Below, one piece after another: positions 52,616 through 61,296 of a stretch of 64,000 bases of DNA. Location of the stretch: the NCBI RefSeq assembly GCF_023277745.1, contig NZ_CP086322.1, positions 3,720,001-3,784,000 on the forward strand. The letters run 5' to 3'. Under the pieces are notes generated by a model, which worked only from the letters and a program-made list of their open reading frames with translations, had not been told where the DNA came from and searched no databases. The translations under genes and the position numbers were made by a program. This DNA is from Streptomyces halobius (GTDB lineage Bacteria > Actinomycetota > Actinomycetes > Streptomycetales > Streptomycetaceae). The number at the start of each line of letters is the position of its first letter. Positions within the stretch are counted from its first letter, which is position 1.

Positions 52616-52981
52616 ATGGCGCGTTGGGAGAACGGCCCCGGGATCTTGCATGTCACGGACGCGGCGATTCCGCTGGAGATCGCGGCGTCTTATCGGGCGC
52701 GTACCCGTGGGCTGTCGGGGCGTGACGGTGTGGAAGGGGCGCTGCTGCTGACGCCGGCGAGTGGTGTGCATACGTTCCGGATGCGGTTTGCCATTGATGT
52801 GGCGTATTTGAGCCGGGACTTCACCGTGCTCGCCGTGCGCACCATGCCTCCCGGGCGGATGGGACTTCCCCGGCTCCGCGCCCGCCACGTCCTGGAGGCG
52901 GAGGCCGGAGCGATGGCGCGCTGGGGCCTGCTGCCCGGCCTGCGGGTCATGGTGGGGCCGGACCGGCGGCGGTTGGGCTGA
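52616..52981 (+). CDS. DUF192 protein
   Basis: A 121-residue protein of the DUF192 fold (TRGLSGRDGVEGALLLTPASG, VHTFRMRFAIDVAYLSRDFTVLAV, RHVLEAEAGAMARWGL). The family is a small beta barrel, unknown function, often linked to Tad-type or extracellular-protein genes. The ATG at 52616 follows the leaderless-type promoter, so no Shine-Dalgarno is needed. It is divergent from the prepilin peptidase across the minisatellites. Confidence 0.88.
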   Translation: MARWENGPGILHVTDAAIPLEIAASYRARTRGLSGRDGVEGALLLTPASGVHTFRMRFAIDVAYLSRDFTVLAVRTMPPGRMGLPRLRARHVLEAEAGAMARWGLLPGLRVMVGPDRRRLG

Positions 52982-53070
52982 CCGCAGGCGTCCCTCAGGG
53001 AGCTACGAGCGCAACGCCACGAGCGTGACGCCGCGAGCGTGACGTCTCAGAACAGCGCGAGAGCGGTGTC

Positions 53071-53652
53071 TCAGAACGCCGCCAGCGCCGCGTCCGCGAC
53101 CGCCTCCAGGGCCGCGCGGTCCACGCCGGCCCGCGCGGAGACCCGCAGGCCGCCGACGGAGGCGATGGCCAGGTGGGCGAGGGTACGGGCATCCTTGTCG
53201 GCCGCGATGTCGCCGTCCCGCTGACCGGACTCGATCACCGCGCGGAGTGCCTCCAGCCGGATGCCGTAGTCCCGTGCCAGCGCCACCGCGACCGGCTCGT
53301 CATGGGCCGACACCTCCACGCAGGTATTGACGACCAGACAGCCCCGGCCGTCGGCATGCCGTACGAACTCGTCGTCGATCACCCGCTGGAGCAGTGCGCG
53401 GATCTTCCGGCGCGCGGGCAGGTCGCCCTCCAGCAGCTCGGTCAGCTCGGCGTTCTTGCACTCCATATAGCGAGCCAGGGCCCGCTCGAAGAGATCGTGC
53501 TTGCTCTTGAAGGTGTTGTAGATACTGCTGCGCCCCAGGCCGGTGGCCTCGCACAAATCCTGGGTGGACGTCGCCTCATAGCCGGCGGCCCAGAACGCCT
53601 CCATCGCGGCGTCGACCGCCCGTTCCTCGTCGAACTTCCTGGGCCGAGCCAT
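53071..53652 (-). CDS. TetR/AcrR-family regulator
   Basis: A 193-residue repressor: the HTH is in residues 1-60 (RKFDEERAVDAAMEAFWAAGYEATSTQDLCEATGLGRSSIYNTFKSKHDLFERAL). The C-terminal effector domain has GRGCLVVNTCVEV and looks like the TetR-C_16/YxaF type. The ATG at 53652 is immediately followed upstream by a dyad (53667-53694). No divergent transporter or enzyme gene is adjacent, so the regulon is unknown. Confidence 0.92.
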   Translation of the reverse strand: MARPRKFDEERAVDAAMEAFWAAGYEATSTQDLCEATGLGRSSIYNTFKSKHDLFERALARYMECKNAELTELLEGDLPARRKIRALLQRVIDDEFVRHADGRGCLVVNTCVEVSAHDEPVAVALARDYGIRLEALRAVIESGQRDGDIAADKDARTLAHLAIASVGGLRVSARAGVDRAALEAVADAALAAF

Positions 53653-53666
53653 ACCGGAACGTTACC

Positions 53667-53694
53667 ACGTATTGGATCACGCAGTCCATTACGT
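53667..53694. promoter_or_regulatory. Probable TetR operator
   Basis: ACGTATTGGA (53667-53676) and TCCATTACGT (53685-53694) form a 9-of-10 inverted repeat with an eight-base centre, 15 bp upstream of the TetR start; probably autoregulatory. Confidence 0.6.
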
Positions 53695-53926
53695 AGGCGC
53701 CGGGGAGACCGGGGCTCGCACCCCTCGGCCCCGCGCCTGCCTGCTGCCTCGATCGAGCACTGCGATCCGCTCGGTGACGACGGCATCTCAGCCGTTGCAC
53801 GCATGCTCCTGGCCAACGACACGGAAAATCTCCGCGGAACACACATCCATTCGCCCGTCTCACGCGTCTCATGGGCAAGCGGCACACCCATGTGGCCGCC
53901 ATGCAGGGGCGTTTGGAGTATCTATT

Positions 53927-54820
53927 TTGAAAAACGGCATTACAGGCATGCGTCGTGCGTCCGCGGTCGTCGTCACCGCCGGAGCCGTGCTGGCAGCCGG
54001 GGCGTTCGCCGCTCCGGCGCAGGCCGCCACGCTCAAGGCGCCCGCGATCACCGCCAAGGGCGGCTTCGTGATGAACAACGGCACCGGGAAAACCCTCTTC
54101 ACCAAGACCGCGGACACCCGTCGTTCCACCGGCTCGACCACCAAGATCATGACGGCCCGGGTGGTGCTCGGCCAGAAGAACCTCGACCTGGATTCCAAGG
54201 TCACCATCCAGAAGGCGTACAGCGACTACATCGTCGACAACAACTGGGCCTCGTCGGCCCGGCTGATCGTCGGCGACAAGGTCACCGTCCGCCAGCTCCT
54301 CTACGGGCTGATGCTCCCGTCCGGCTGTGACGCGGCGTACGCGCTGGCGGACAAGTTCGGCACCGGGTCGACGCGGGCCGCGCGCGTGAAGTCGTTCATC
54401 GGCAAGATGAACGCCACCGCCAAGAGCCTCGGCCTCAAGAACACCCACTTCGACTCGTTCGACGGCATCGGGCGCGGCGCGAACTACTCGACGCCGCGCG
54501 ATCTGACGAAGCTCGCCGGCAACGCGATGAAGTACTCCACGTTCCGGTCGGTCGTGAAGACGAAGTCGACGAAGCAGAAGGTCACCACGAAGAGTGGCGG
54601 CTACCGCTACATGGAGTGGACCAACACCAATACACTGCTGGGCAGTTACCGGGGCGCCATCGGTGTGAAGACCGGTTCCGGCCCCGAGTCCAAGTACTGC
54701 CTGGTCTTCGCGGCGACGCGGGGCGGCAAGACGGTCATCGGCACGGTCCTCGCGTCCTCCTCGCTGGCCAACCGCACGGCGGACGCGAAGAAGTTGCTGG
54801 ATTACGGGTTCAAGAAGTAG
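53927..54820 (+). CDS. Streptomyces K15-type D-alanyl-D-alanine peptidase/transpeptidase
   Basis: A secreted low-molecular-weight PBP (peptidase S11), 297 residues. The signal peptide ends at AFAAPAQA (about residue 33). Active-site motifs: STTK (Ser70-Lys73), SGC (132-134) and KTG (248-250). The SGC rather than SGN motif, and the 178-residue distance between active Ser and Lys of KTG, match the S. sp. K15 DD-transpeptidase (Ser35, Ser96-Gly-Cys, Lys213). The TTG start at 53927 has GGAG 8 bases upstream; ATG 53948 is an alternative. It probably acts on cell-wall peptide side chains outside the membrane. Confidence 0.9.
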   Translation: MKNGITGMRRASAVVVTAGAVLAAGAFAAPAQAATLKAPAITAKGGFVMNNGTGKTLFTKTADTRRSTGSTTKIMTARVVLGQKNLDLDSKVTIQKAYSDYIVDNNWASSARLIVGDKVTVRQLLYGLMLPSGCDAAYALADKFGTGSTRAARVKSFIGKMNATAKSLGLKNTHFDSFDGIGRGANYSTPRDLTKLAGNAMKYSTFRSVVKTKSTKQKVTTKSGGYRYMEWTNTNTLLGSYRGAIGVKTGSGPESKYCLVFAATRGGKTVIGTVLASSSLANRTADAKKLLDYGFKK

Positions 54821-54851
54821 GCCACAGAATGTAGGCCGAAGCAGTAGGCGA

Positions 54852-54887
54852 GCAGGCCGGAGAGCCCGAGGCGGCCTTCCGGCCTGC
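54852..54887. terminator. Bidirectional terminator (DD-peptidase / OmpA-like)
   Basis: GCAGGCCGGA (54852-54861) pairs with TCCGGCCTGC (54878-54887), a 10-bp stem between convergent genes. Confidence 0.72.
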
Positions 54888-54892
54888 TGTCG

Positions 54893-55540
54893 TCAGGACG
54901 ACGCGCGCGGGAAGCTGATCTCCACACGGCGGTTCTTCTCCCGGCCGGCTTCGGTGGAGTTGTCGGCGATCGGGTACTGCTCCCCGTATCCGCGGATCTG
55001 GAAGCTGACGGACGAGTCGAGGCCCTCGGCCAGCTCCCGCTGGACGGCATCGGCCCGGTCCTTGGAGAGGGCGAGACCGTGCGCGGCCGAGCCGAGGTTG
55101 TCGGTGAAGCCGAAGACCCGCAGGCTGGTGGCGTTCTGCTTCCTGACCTCCGCGGCGATGGTGTCGATACGCGTCAGCGCGTCCGGCGTCAGCTCGGCGC
55201 TGTCCTTGCCGAAGAGCACCTCGGCCTGCAGCGCGAAGGTCACATTGTCGTTGGTGTCCTGGCGCCGCTCGGAACCGTCGTCGGTCTCCACGACGGACTT
55301 GATGTTGAGCACCTTGGACGGGGCGAGCTTGGCGCCCTGGACCATCCTGAGGTCGGGGTCGTGCGGGTCGATACGGACCGGCGGAGTGGAGTCCTCGGTC
55401 AGTCCGGGCGGGTCGGCCTGGGCGGCGGGGGCCGTCAGCACCGCGGTCAGCAGCAGCGAGGCGGCTACGGTCACGGCCGTACGGGACGCGCGGGTGGCGC
55501 GGGCCGCCCGGGGGGCACGGGTCTTCCGGGTCGCGGTCAT
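54893..55540 (-). CDS. OmpA-family C-terminal domain protein, secreted
   Basis: A 215-residue protein: signal peptide (about 20-43, TAVTVAASLLLTAVLTAPAAQA) and a C-terminal OmpA domain (about 100-210) with FGKDSAELTPDALTRIDTIA and VFGFTDNLGSAAHGLALSKDRA, the peptidoglycan-binding fold. In a monoderm it would anchor something to the wall rather than an outer membrane. It starts 8 bp after the preceding lipoprotein gene, and both follow the Tad genes, so it probably belongs to the pilus unit. Confidence 0.9.
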   Translation of the reverse strand: MTATRKTRAPRAARATRASRTAVTVAASLLLTAVLTAPAAQADPPGLTEDSTPPVRIDPHDPDLRMVQGAKLAPSKVLNIKSVVETDDGSERRQDTNDNVTFALQAEVLFGKDSAELTPDALTRIDTIAAEVRKQNATSLRVFGFTDNLGSAAHGLALSKDRADAVQRELAEGLDSSVSFQIRGYGEQYPIADNSTEAGREKNRRVEISFPRASS

Positions 55541-55548
55541 CTGCCCGC

Positions 55549-56136
55549 TCAATCCGTGATCTGCACGCTGGCAGGCGGCATGGTCGGCAGCTGGAAGTCG
55601 ACCTCGGTGACCTTGGCGGGCGGCGCGGGGAACTGTGCGAAGATCGGGCGGCTGGACCCGGGCATCAGCGCATTGAGAGCCGTGGTGCACAGGCATTCGC
55701 CGTTGGTGTCCCGCAGCACCAAGTACCGCTTCTTTCCGGCCTTGTCGACCAGTGTGGCTCCGGAGATGGAGGAGCGGGACTTCAGCTCGGTCTCGTTGGA
55801 CCGCCAGTTGACGGCATTGAAGACGCGGGTACCGCGGTTGGTCACGGTGCCGTTGACCGTGACGAAGCCGCCGGTGTCACGGGCCACGGAGTGCAGGGTG
55901 ATAACGATCCCGTCCGGCCCCTTCATCTCGCCGACCACCTGGTCGGAGTCGGCCGCCGGGGTACCGGGACCGCTCTCCTTCGGGGCGGCGCTGTGGCCGG
56001 CCGGCGGTTTCTTGCCGTCCGTCGCCTTCGCTCCGCCCTCGCCGCCTCCACAGCCGGCCACGACGAGAGCCAGGCCGACAGCGCTCGCCATGGCGACCGC
56101 TCCCCTGGCGGCCTTCGTGGTGCGCCGAATGTTCAT
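55549..56136 (-). CDS. Lipoprotein of the Tad locus
   Basis: A 195-residue predicted lipoprotein. The lipobox LVVAGC puts the lipidated Cys at residue 29. The mature part has a linker then a beta-rich domain (VITLHSVARDTGGFVTVNGTVTN...VFNAVNWRSNE), resembling DUF4352-like extracellular folds. AAGGAA lies 8 bases upstream of the ATG at 56136. It is not a family I can name with certainty. Confidence 0.85.
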   Translation of the reverse strand: MNIRRTTKAARGAVAMASAVGLALVVAGCGGGEGGAKATDGKKPPAGHSAAPKESGPGTPAADSDQVVGEMKGPDGIVITLHSVARDTGGFVTVNGTVTNRGTRVFNAVNWRSNETELKSRSSISGATLVDKAGKKRYLVLRDTNGECLCTTALNALMPGSSRPIFAQFPAPPAKVTEVDFQLPTMPPASVQITD

Positions 56137-56192
56137 GGATGCGATTCCTTTGATCGTCGAATGCTCGGGTGGCGGGAGCAGGACGGAGCCGG

Positions 56193-56861
56193 TCAATGGG
56201 CGAGGCGTACGGCGAACAGATCGGCTGCCTCGGGAAGATCGTGGAGGTTGTCGGGGTCGAGAATCCAGTTCTTGCCGTCACAGGTGATCTCGACGGGCAC
56301 CGGCTTGTCGTCCTTGCCCTTGCCGCCCTTGCCGTCCTTACTCCCCTTGCCGTCGGCGGCCTTGTCGTCGTCCGGCGAGGCGGGATCGATGGTGCAGCGA
56401 GGCACCACCACGGCCTTGGCCCCGGCCGACGCGTGCTTGTGCTCGGTGCCCGGAATCACCGAATCACCCACGGTGTTACGGGTCTTGACCGTGACGCTGA
56501 ACGAGGTGGGCCAGGAGTCCGGCGTACAGCTCGTGACGGACGCGTTATTGCGCCCGGCGAACCAGCCCGCGTTCTCGCACGCCCCTTCGGAGGGCACCCC
56601 GCGCCCGTTGAGCAGGTCCTCCCAGCCCGTACCGTCGCCGACCGCGTCCAGAAAGCCCTCGCTCAGCAACTTGCGGTACTTCTGGCCCGCGGCCAGGGCT
56701 GCCGCGTCGGCTGCCGTCTGCGCGCCGTTGCGGGTCGCCGCCGCCTGCCCGACGGCGAAGAACGCGAGCGCGAGAAAGAGCAGGCCCCCGACCGCCACGA
56801 TGTAGAGCGGGAAAGCCTGCCCGGCGTCGCGCCGTCCACGACGCGTGAGAGGGGCCGTCAC
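56193..56861 (-). CDS. TadG-type pilus-assembly protein
   Basis: A 222-residue protein with the TadG/TadE-like N-terminus DAGQAFPLYIVAVGGLLFLALAFFAVGQAA (transmembrane about 16-40) and a long extracytoplasmic region with a Lys/Gly/Asp-rich linker (about 170-190). It begins 14 bp after the pilin stop. The GTG at 56861 is a probable start, with a weak Shine-Dalgarno (GAGG two to four bases upstream). It is a minor pseudopilin of the Tad machine. Confidence 0.85.
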   Translation of the reverse strand: MTAPLTRRGRRDAGQAFPLYIVAVGGLLFLALAFFAVGQAAATRNGAQTAADAAALAAGQKYRKLLSEGFLDAVGDGTGWEDLLNGRGVPSEGACENAGWFAGRNNASVTSCTPDSWPTSFSVTVKTRNTVGDSVIPGTEHKHASAGAKAVVVPRCTIDPASPDDDKAADGKGSKDGKGGKGKDDKPVPVEITCDGKNWILDPDNLHDLPEAADLFAVRLAH

Positions 56862-56875
56862 GGCCTCAGTGGCGA

Positions 56876-57043
56876 TCAGATGCCGACTACCTCGGAAATC
56901 TTGTTGGCGATGGCGGTCGCGATCTGCCCGCCGAAGTCGGTGGTCGACAAAACCAGCACGATCGCCACGACCACCGCGATGATGCCGAGGTATTCGATCG
57001 AGGTCTGTCCCCGGTCGTTCCCCAAAATTCGCCGCTTCGCCAT
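56876..57043 (-). CDS. Flp-type major pilin
   Basis: A 55-residue pilin precursor: a short basic leader, MAKRRILGNDRG, then the prepilin-peptidase cleavage site G|QTSIEYLG with the conserved Glu at +5, and a hydrophobic stretch IIAVVVAIVLVLS. The ATG at 57043 is preferred (AAGGGG 6 bases upstream); 57046 or 57058 would add a few residues. It is the first gene of its own sub-operon (pilin, TadG, lipoprotein, OmpA). Confidence 0.88.
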   Translation of the reverse strand: MAKRRILGNDRGQTSIEYLGIIAVVVAIVLVLSTTDFGGQIATAIANKISEVVGI

Positions 57044-57469
57044 CATCTTCCCCTTCATGGGCGGCCGTCCCCCTCTGGTCCGGCTGGTCTGCCCCCGTGA
57101 TGCCGGCGCGTTCGTCCGCGCGCGTGTCACGAGAAAAGTATGCCGGAAAAGGGTTCCCGGAACAGGGATCGCGGACCCCATCCTCTGTCGGGCAAGTGAA
57201 TTCTCGGATCAACGGCGCGTTTCGGCCACTCAACCGCACCACGGTCACCCCCGTTCCCCCCTCCGGGACCATCCGACACTCCGACACTTCGCGGACCGCC
57301 GCCCCACCCGCGCCACGGTGCGAGCGGAGCCGTCGGCCATCCACTGTGGCACAACTCGTTGCTCTTGCGAAGGCGTTGGCCAGAAGCGGGCCGCAGAGCG
57401 TCCTCATCCGGCCGTGGTGATGTGCATCCGCAAGCACCGGGCCGATGGAGCGGCAGCCCTGGTCAACGG
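57044..57469. other. Intergenic region upstream of the pilin
   Basis: About 425 bp between the tadC stop and the pilin start, presumably with the pilin promoter (a CATACT hexamer occurs on the minus strand near 57137). No gene is supported. Confidence 0.5.
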
Positions 57470-58363
57470 TCACTCGCCCATCAGGGAACCGAAGTCGGTG
57501 CCCGATCCCAGGAAGAACCCGGCGATCAGCAGGATCATCGTGGCCGGGACCATAAAGGTGGTGATCACCATCGTGGCCTTGGGGACCGCGCGGGCCGCGC
57601 GCCGGCGGGCGTTCTGGGCGTCCGTGCGGCGCATGTCGTTGGCGATCTGGATGAGGGTCTCGACGATCGGCGATCCCAGCTCCTCGCCCTGCTGCAGGGC
57701 CGTCACGAACTGGGCGACCTGTTCGGAGTCATTGCGTTTGCGCAGCTCCTCGAAGGCGGTGCGGCGGCTGACGCCCATGTCCATCTGGCGGAGGGTGATC
57801 CGGAGTTCGTCGGCCCAGGGACCCTCGTACTTGTCCGCGACCCGGTCCAGTGCCTGACGGAATCCGAGTCCCGCGCTGACGACGACGGCCAGCACGTCGA
57901 GGAAGTCGGGAAGGGTGCGTTCGATGGTGTCCTTGCGCTGGCGGATCGCGGCCCAGATGCCGACCTCGGTCCAGAAGAGGCCGAACAGCACCATGAGGAC
58001 GCCGAGTACGGGCTGGTCGCGCAGGAACATCACCAGCGCGCCGAAGAAGCCGAGGGCCCCGTAGACGGCGCGGCGGGCGGCGTAGCGGTCGACGGTCAGG
58101 CCGCCGGGGTTGCCGGCCAGGTCGATCCGGCGGCGTACCCGGGCCACGCGTTTGTCGCCCATCAGCCGCAGGACGAGCGGTGCGTAGCGCATACCGGCGC
58201 GGTCCACCACCGAGCCGACGGCCGTCGTACGTGTCGAGCCGACCTCCAGGGACAGGGCGAGGTCGGGCGGGAGTCTGGCTTCGCGGCGGTAGAGCGCGAT
58301 CCCGCAGCAGATGCCGACGACCGAGAGGGCGAAGGCGAGGGCCAGCAGGACACCGATTCCCAT
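57470..58363 (-). CDS. tadC: Tad secretion F-domain protein TadC
   Basis: A 297-residue T2SSF-domain inner-membrane platform protein. TM at about 5-22, followed by central helices; the F domain holds IERTLPDFLDVLAVVVSAGLGFRQAL and a matching QFVTALQQGEELGSPIVETL. The ATG at 58363 has AGGGAG 8 bases upstream (58369 is possible). Together with TadB it forms the motor platform. 20 bp downstream of tadB. Confidence 0.92.
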   Translation of the reverse strand: MGIGVLLALAFALSVVGICCGIALYRREARLPPDLALSLEVGSTRTTAVGSVVDRAGMRYAPLVLRLMGDKRVARVRRRIDLAGNPGGLTVDRYAARRAVYGALGFFGALVMFLRDQPVLGVLMVLFGLFWTEVGIWAAIRQRKDTIERTLPDFLDVLAVVVSAGLGFRQALDRVADKYEGPWADELRITLRQMDMGVSRRTAFEELRKRNDSEQVAQFVTALQQGEELGSPIVETLIQIANDMRRTDAQNARRRAARAVPKATMVITTFMVPATMILLIAGFFLGSGTDFGSLMGE

Positions 58364-58382
58364 TCCCATGGCTCCCTGACAC

Positions 58383-59372
58383 CTAGACGTCGATTTTGGC
58401 GAGGCGGCGAATGAAGAAGAAGCCGAGGCCGTAGAGGACGAAGGCTACGACGACGGCGAGCTGGCCGAGGAAGGAGGAGGTCATCCGGTCGATGGCGCCC
58501 GGGGCGATGCGGTTCATCAGGAGCAGGGTGCCGATGCCGAGCAGGGGGACGACATAGGCGGTGACGACGACCTGGGAGAGCTGGGTGCGGACCTCGCGGC
58601 GGGTCTCCTTGCGCTCCTCCAGGGTCTTGGTGAGGTTGCGCAGCGAGCCGACGACGGTGCCGCCGGCGCGGTGCGAGAGCACCAAGGTGGTGACGAGGAC
58701 GACGAGTTCGCGGGAGGGGAGACGGTCGGCGAGTTCGCCGAGGGCGTCGTCGATGGAGTGGCCCACGGCGAGCTTGTCGGAGACCTTGGCCAGTTCCTCG
58801 CCCGCCGGGGCCTCCAGTTCCTCGGCGGCCATGCCGAGGGCGGTACGCAGGGCCAGGCCGGCCTGGGTGGCGTTGGCGAGGATCCGGGAGAGTTCGGGGA
58901 GCTGGTTGATGAACTTCTCGATGCGTTTCTGGCGCTGCCAGTTGAGGAAGGCGTGGGCGGCCCAGAGGGTGACCAGGGCGGTGATCGGGCCGAAGAAGGG
59001 GGCAAGGGTGGCCTGGGCGATCAGCCAGACGACGAGGGCCGTGCCGAGCACGGCGACGAAGAACTCTCCAGATGTGACGTCCAGGCCGGTGGCGGCCAGC
59101 CGGAGTTCGAGGCGGCGGCCGAAGCGGGTACGGCGCAGGACGCGGTCGACGGACCGGAAGCGGCGGCGCCGGCCGGTCGGCGACAGCCCCCGTTCGTCGG
59201 CGAGCCGGTCGACGACGGCCTGCCGCTGGGCGCGCCCGGCCGCGTAGACGCGTACGCCGGCGACCGCGAGGGCCCCGCACAGCAGGGTGGCCCCGAGGGC
59301 GAGGAGGGGGAGGGCGTTCCCGGTGGCCGTGATCGGGCCCCCGGAAGCTGTGGTCAGGGCCCAGCCGGTCAT
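58383..59372 (-). CDS. tadB: Tad secretion F-domain protein TadB
   Basis: A 329-residue T2SSF-domain platform protein with TMs near 21-43, 105-145 and 270-320. F-domain motif INQLPELSRILANATQAGLALRTALG. The ATG at 59372 overlaps the tadA/cpaF stop by four bases (ATGA). Works with TadC and the ATPase. Confidence 0.93.
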   Translation of the reverse strand: MTGWALTTASGGPITATGNALPLLALGATLLCGALAVAGVRVYAAGRAQRQAVVDRLADERGLSPTGRRRRFRSVDRVLRRTRFGRRLELRLAATGLDVTSGEFFVAVLGTALVVWLIAQATLAPFFGPITALVTLWAAHAFLNWQRQKRIEKFINQLPELSRILANATQAGLALRTALGMAAEELEAPAGEELAKVSDKLAVGHSIDDALGELADRLPSRELVVLVTTLVLSHRAGGTVVGSLRNLTKTLEERKETRREVRTQLSQVVVTAYVVPLLGIGTLLLMNRIAPGAIDRMTSSFLGQLAVVVAFVLYGLGFFFIRRLAKIDV

Positions 59373-60709
59373 GTGGTGGCCTTCCGGGTGGCGAGCTGGT
59401 CGTCGGTGGCCGCGACGCCGAAGGCGGGCGGGGTGGGTTCGCCGGCCATGAAGAGGCGTTCGGCGACCCGGCGGGGCAGCGGGAAGTAGCGGAAGGCCCC
59501 GTGCACGACGCGGTCGGCGCCCATCGGGGCGACGTCGAAGCGGCAGACGGTGGCGATCCGGTAGTCCTCGTGGCCGCGGGAGTCGAGGATGGCGATCTCG
59601 CCGATCCGCCGGGAGCCGTCGGCGAGCCGGCCGAGCTGGACGATGCAGTCGACAGCGCTGTTGATCTGGTCCCGCAGCGCCTCGAACGGGATCTTGACGT
59701 CCGACATGGAGGCGAGGGTCTGCAGCCGCATCAGGGCGTCCTCGGCGCTGTTGGCGTGGACGGTGGCGAGCGAGCCGTCGTGGCCGGTGGACATCGCCTG
59801 GAGCATGTCGAGGGTCTCGCCGCCGCGTACCTCGCCGACGATGATGCGGTCGGGCCGCATGCGCAGGGAGTTGCGGACGAGGTCGCGGATGGTGATCCGG
59901 CCCTTGCCCTCCACGTTGGGCGGCCGTGATTCGAGCCGGATGACATGGGTCTGCTGGAGCTGGAGTTCGGCGGCGTCCTCGACGGTGATGATGCGTTCAC
60001 CGTCGGGGATCAGCCCGGAGAGCGCGTTGAGGAGGGTGGTCTTCCCCGCACCGGTCGCCCCGGACACGACGACGTTGAACTTGGCGCGTACCAGGCCCGC
60101 CAGCAGCATCAGCATCTGTTCGTCGAGCGTGCCCATGCCGATGAGTTCGGCGAGGGTGTAGGCGCGCGGGAAGCGGCGGATGGTGAGGGTGGCGCCGTTC
60201 AGGGCGAGCGGCGGGATGATGACGTTGACCCGTTCGCCGGTGGGGAGGCGGGCGTCGACCATCGGATTCGACTCGTCCACCCGGCGGTTGACGGTCGAGA
60301 CGATGCGTTCGATGGTCTGCATCAGCTGCTCGTGCGAGGCGAAGCGGACGGGGACCAGCTCGACCCGGCCGCAGCGCTCGACATACACCTGGTCCGGGCC
60401 GTTGACCATGATCTCGGTGACGGAGGCGTCTTCGAGGAGCGGTTCCAGGACGCCCAGGCCGAGCGCCTCGTCCACCACCCGGCGGGTGAGCTGGGAGCGC
60501 TCGGCGGTGGAGAGGACCGGGCCCTCGCGGCTGATGATGTGGCCGAGTACGCGTTCCAGACGGGAGCGGCGTTCGTCGGCGGACAGCGAGGACATCTCGG
60601 CGAGGTCGATCTCTTCGAGCAGCTTGGCGCGGTAGACGGCGACCAGGTGGCTGTCCTGGCGGGCCTCGCCGGCCGGCTCGGGGGCGACGATCCGGGCTTT
60701 GAGGCTCAT
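59369..60709 (-). CDS. cpaF: Tad secretion ATPase CpaF/TadA
   Basis: A 446-residue type II/IV secretion ATPase: N-terminal helical domain, Walker A GATGAGKTT (217-225), ASP/HIS-box region RITIRDLVRNSLRMRPDRIIVGEVRGGE (Walker B) and ATVHANSAEDALMRL. It powers Tad pilus assembly. The ATG at 60709 overlaps the upstream tadE stop by ATGA. Confidence 0.96.
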   Translation of the reverse strand: MSLKARIVAPEPAGEARQDSHLVAVYRAKLLEEIDLAEMSSLSADERRSRLERVLGHIISREGPVLSTAERSQLTRRVVDEALGLGVLEPLLEDASVTEIMVNGPDQVYVERCGRVELVPVRFASHEQLMQTIERIVSTVNRRVDESNPMVDARLPTGERVNVIIPPLALNGATLTIRRFPRAYTLAELIGMGTLDEQMLMLLAGLVRAKFNVVVSGATGAGKTTLLNALSGLIPDGERIITVEDAAELQLQQTHVIRLESRPPNVEGKGRITIRDLVRNSLRMRPDRIIVGEVRGGETLDMLQAMSTGHDGSLATVHANSAEDALMRLQTLASMSDVKIPFEALRDQINSAVDCIVQLGRLADGSRRIGEIAILDSRGHEDYRIATVCRFDVAPMGADRVVHGAFRYFPLPRRVAERLFMAGEPTPPAFGVAATDDQLATRKATT

Positions 60710-61296
60710 CGCGGGGGTCCTTGCGCCGGCACTCCGGGTGCTCCTGGTGCTGTTCGTGTTCCTTGTGTTCCTTGCGCCGACACTCCGGGTGCTCCTTCGT
60801 ACGTCCGCGGGCCGCCGTCCAGGGCGTTCGCGGGGCGGGGCATGGTGGCGCCGCGGCGGGCGGAGCCGAAGTCGACGCCGGGGATCAGGGACGGGATGCG
60901 GACGGTGGCGGTCGCGTGGACCGAACCGCCGCCGCCGGTCACGGAGATGGTCGCGTCGTCGGCGAGCCAGCCGCTCATCGCGGCCCGGCCGGCGGTCTGT
61001 GGATCGGCCGTGCGGTCGGCCTCGTCCATCGAGGCGGTACGGGCCGCGGCGCGGGCGCCCGTTCCGGCCTGCTGGACGGCGTACGCACCGAGGCCCAGCT
61101 GGACCACGGCGAGCGCGACGATGAGCAGGATCGGCAGGAAGCCGAGGAATTCGATGGACGCCTGGCCCCGGTCCCGGCCGCGGCCGCGCAGGCGGGCAGG
61201 GACACGGCGGCCGTGCGGCCGGGACAGCGGATGGAACAGCCTGGCCAGGCACCCCGAGGGGCTGCCGCCGCGTGCGGTCGTCGTCGGCACCGTCAT
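60706..61296 (-). CDS. TadE-type pseudopilin 1
   Basis: A 196-residue TadE-like protein. The basic N-terminus is followed by RGQASIEFLGFLPILLIVALAVVQLGLGAYAVQ (TadE signature and TM, about 45-77) and an extracytoplasmic domain (80-160). The C-terminus is a Gly/Ala/Pro/Thr-rich tail encoded by a twofold DNA repeat (CCTTGCGCCG.CACTCCGGGTG at 60718 and 60769). AGGAGG lies upstream; ATG 61296 or the in-frame GTG 61299 is the start, overlapping the previous stop. Confidence 0.88.
   Translation of the reverse strand: MTVPTTTARGGSPSGCLARLFHPLSRPHGRRVPARLRGRGRDRGQASIEFLGFLPILLIVALAVVQLGLGAYAVQQAGTGARAAARTASMDEADRTADPQTAGRAAMSGWLADDATISVTGGGGSVHATATVRIPSLIPGVDFGSARRGATMPRPANALDGGPRTYEGAPGVSAQGTQGTRTAPGAPGVPAQGPPR

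Noticed and set aside
50569..52656. A long minus-strand frame with a repeated Pro/Thr/His-rich protein
   Set aside because: Created by the minisatellite reading open in all frames; antisense to mgrA in its other part.
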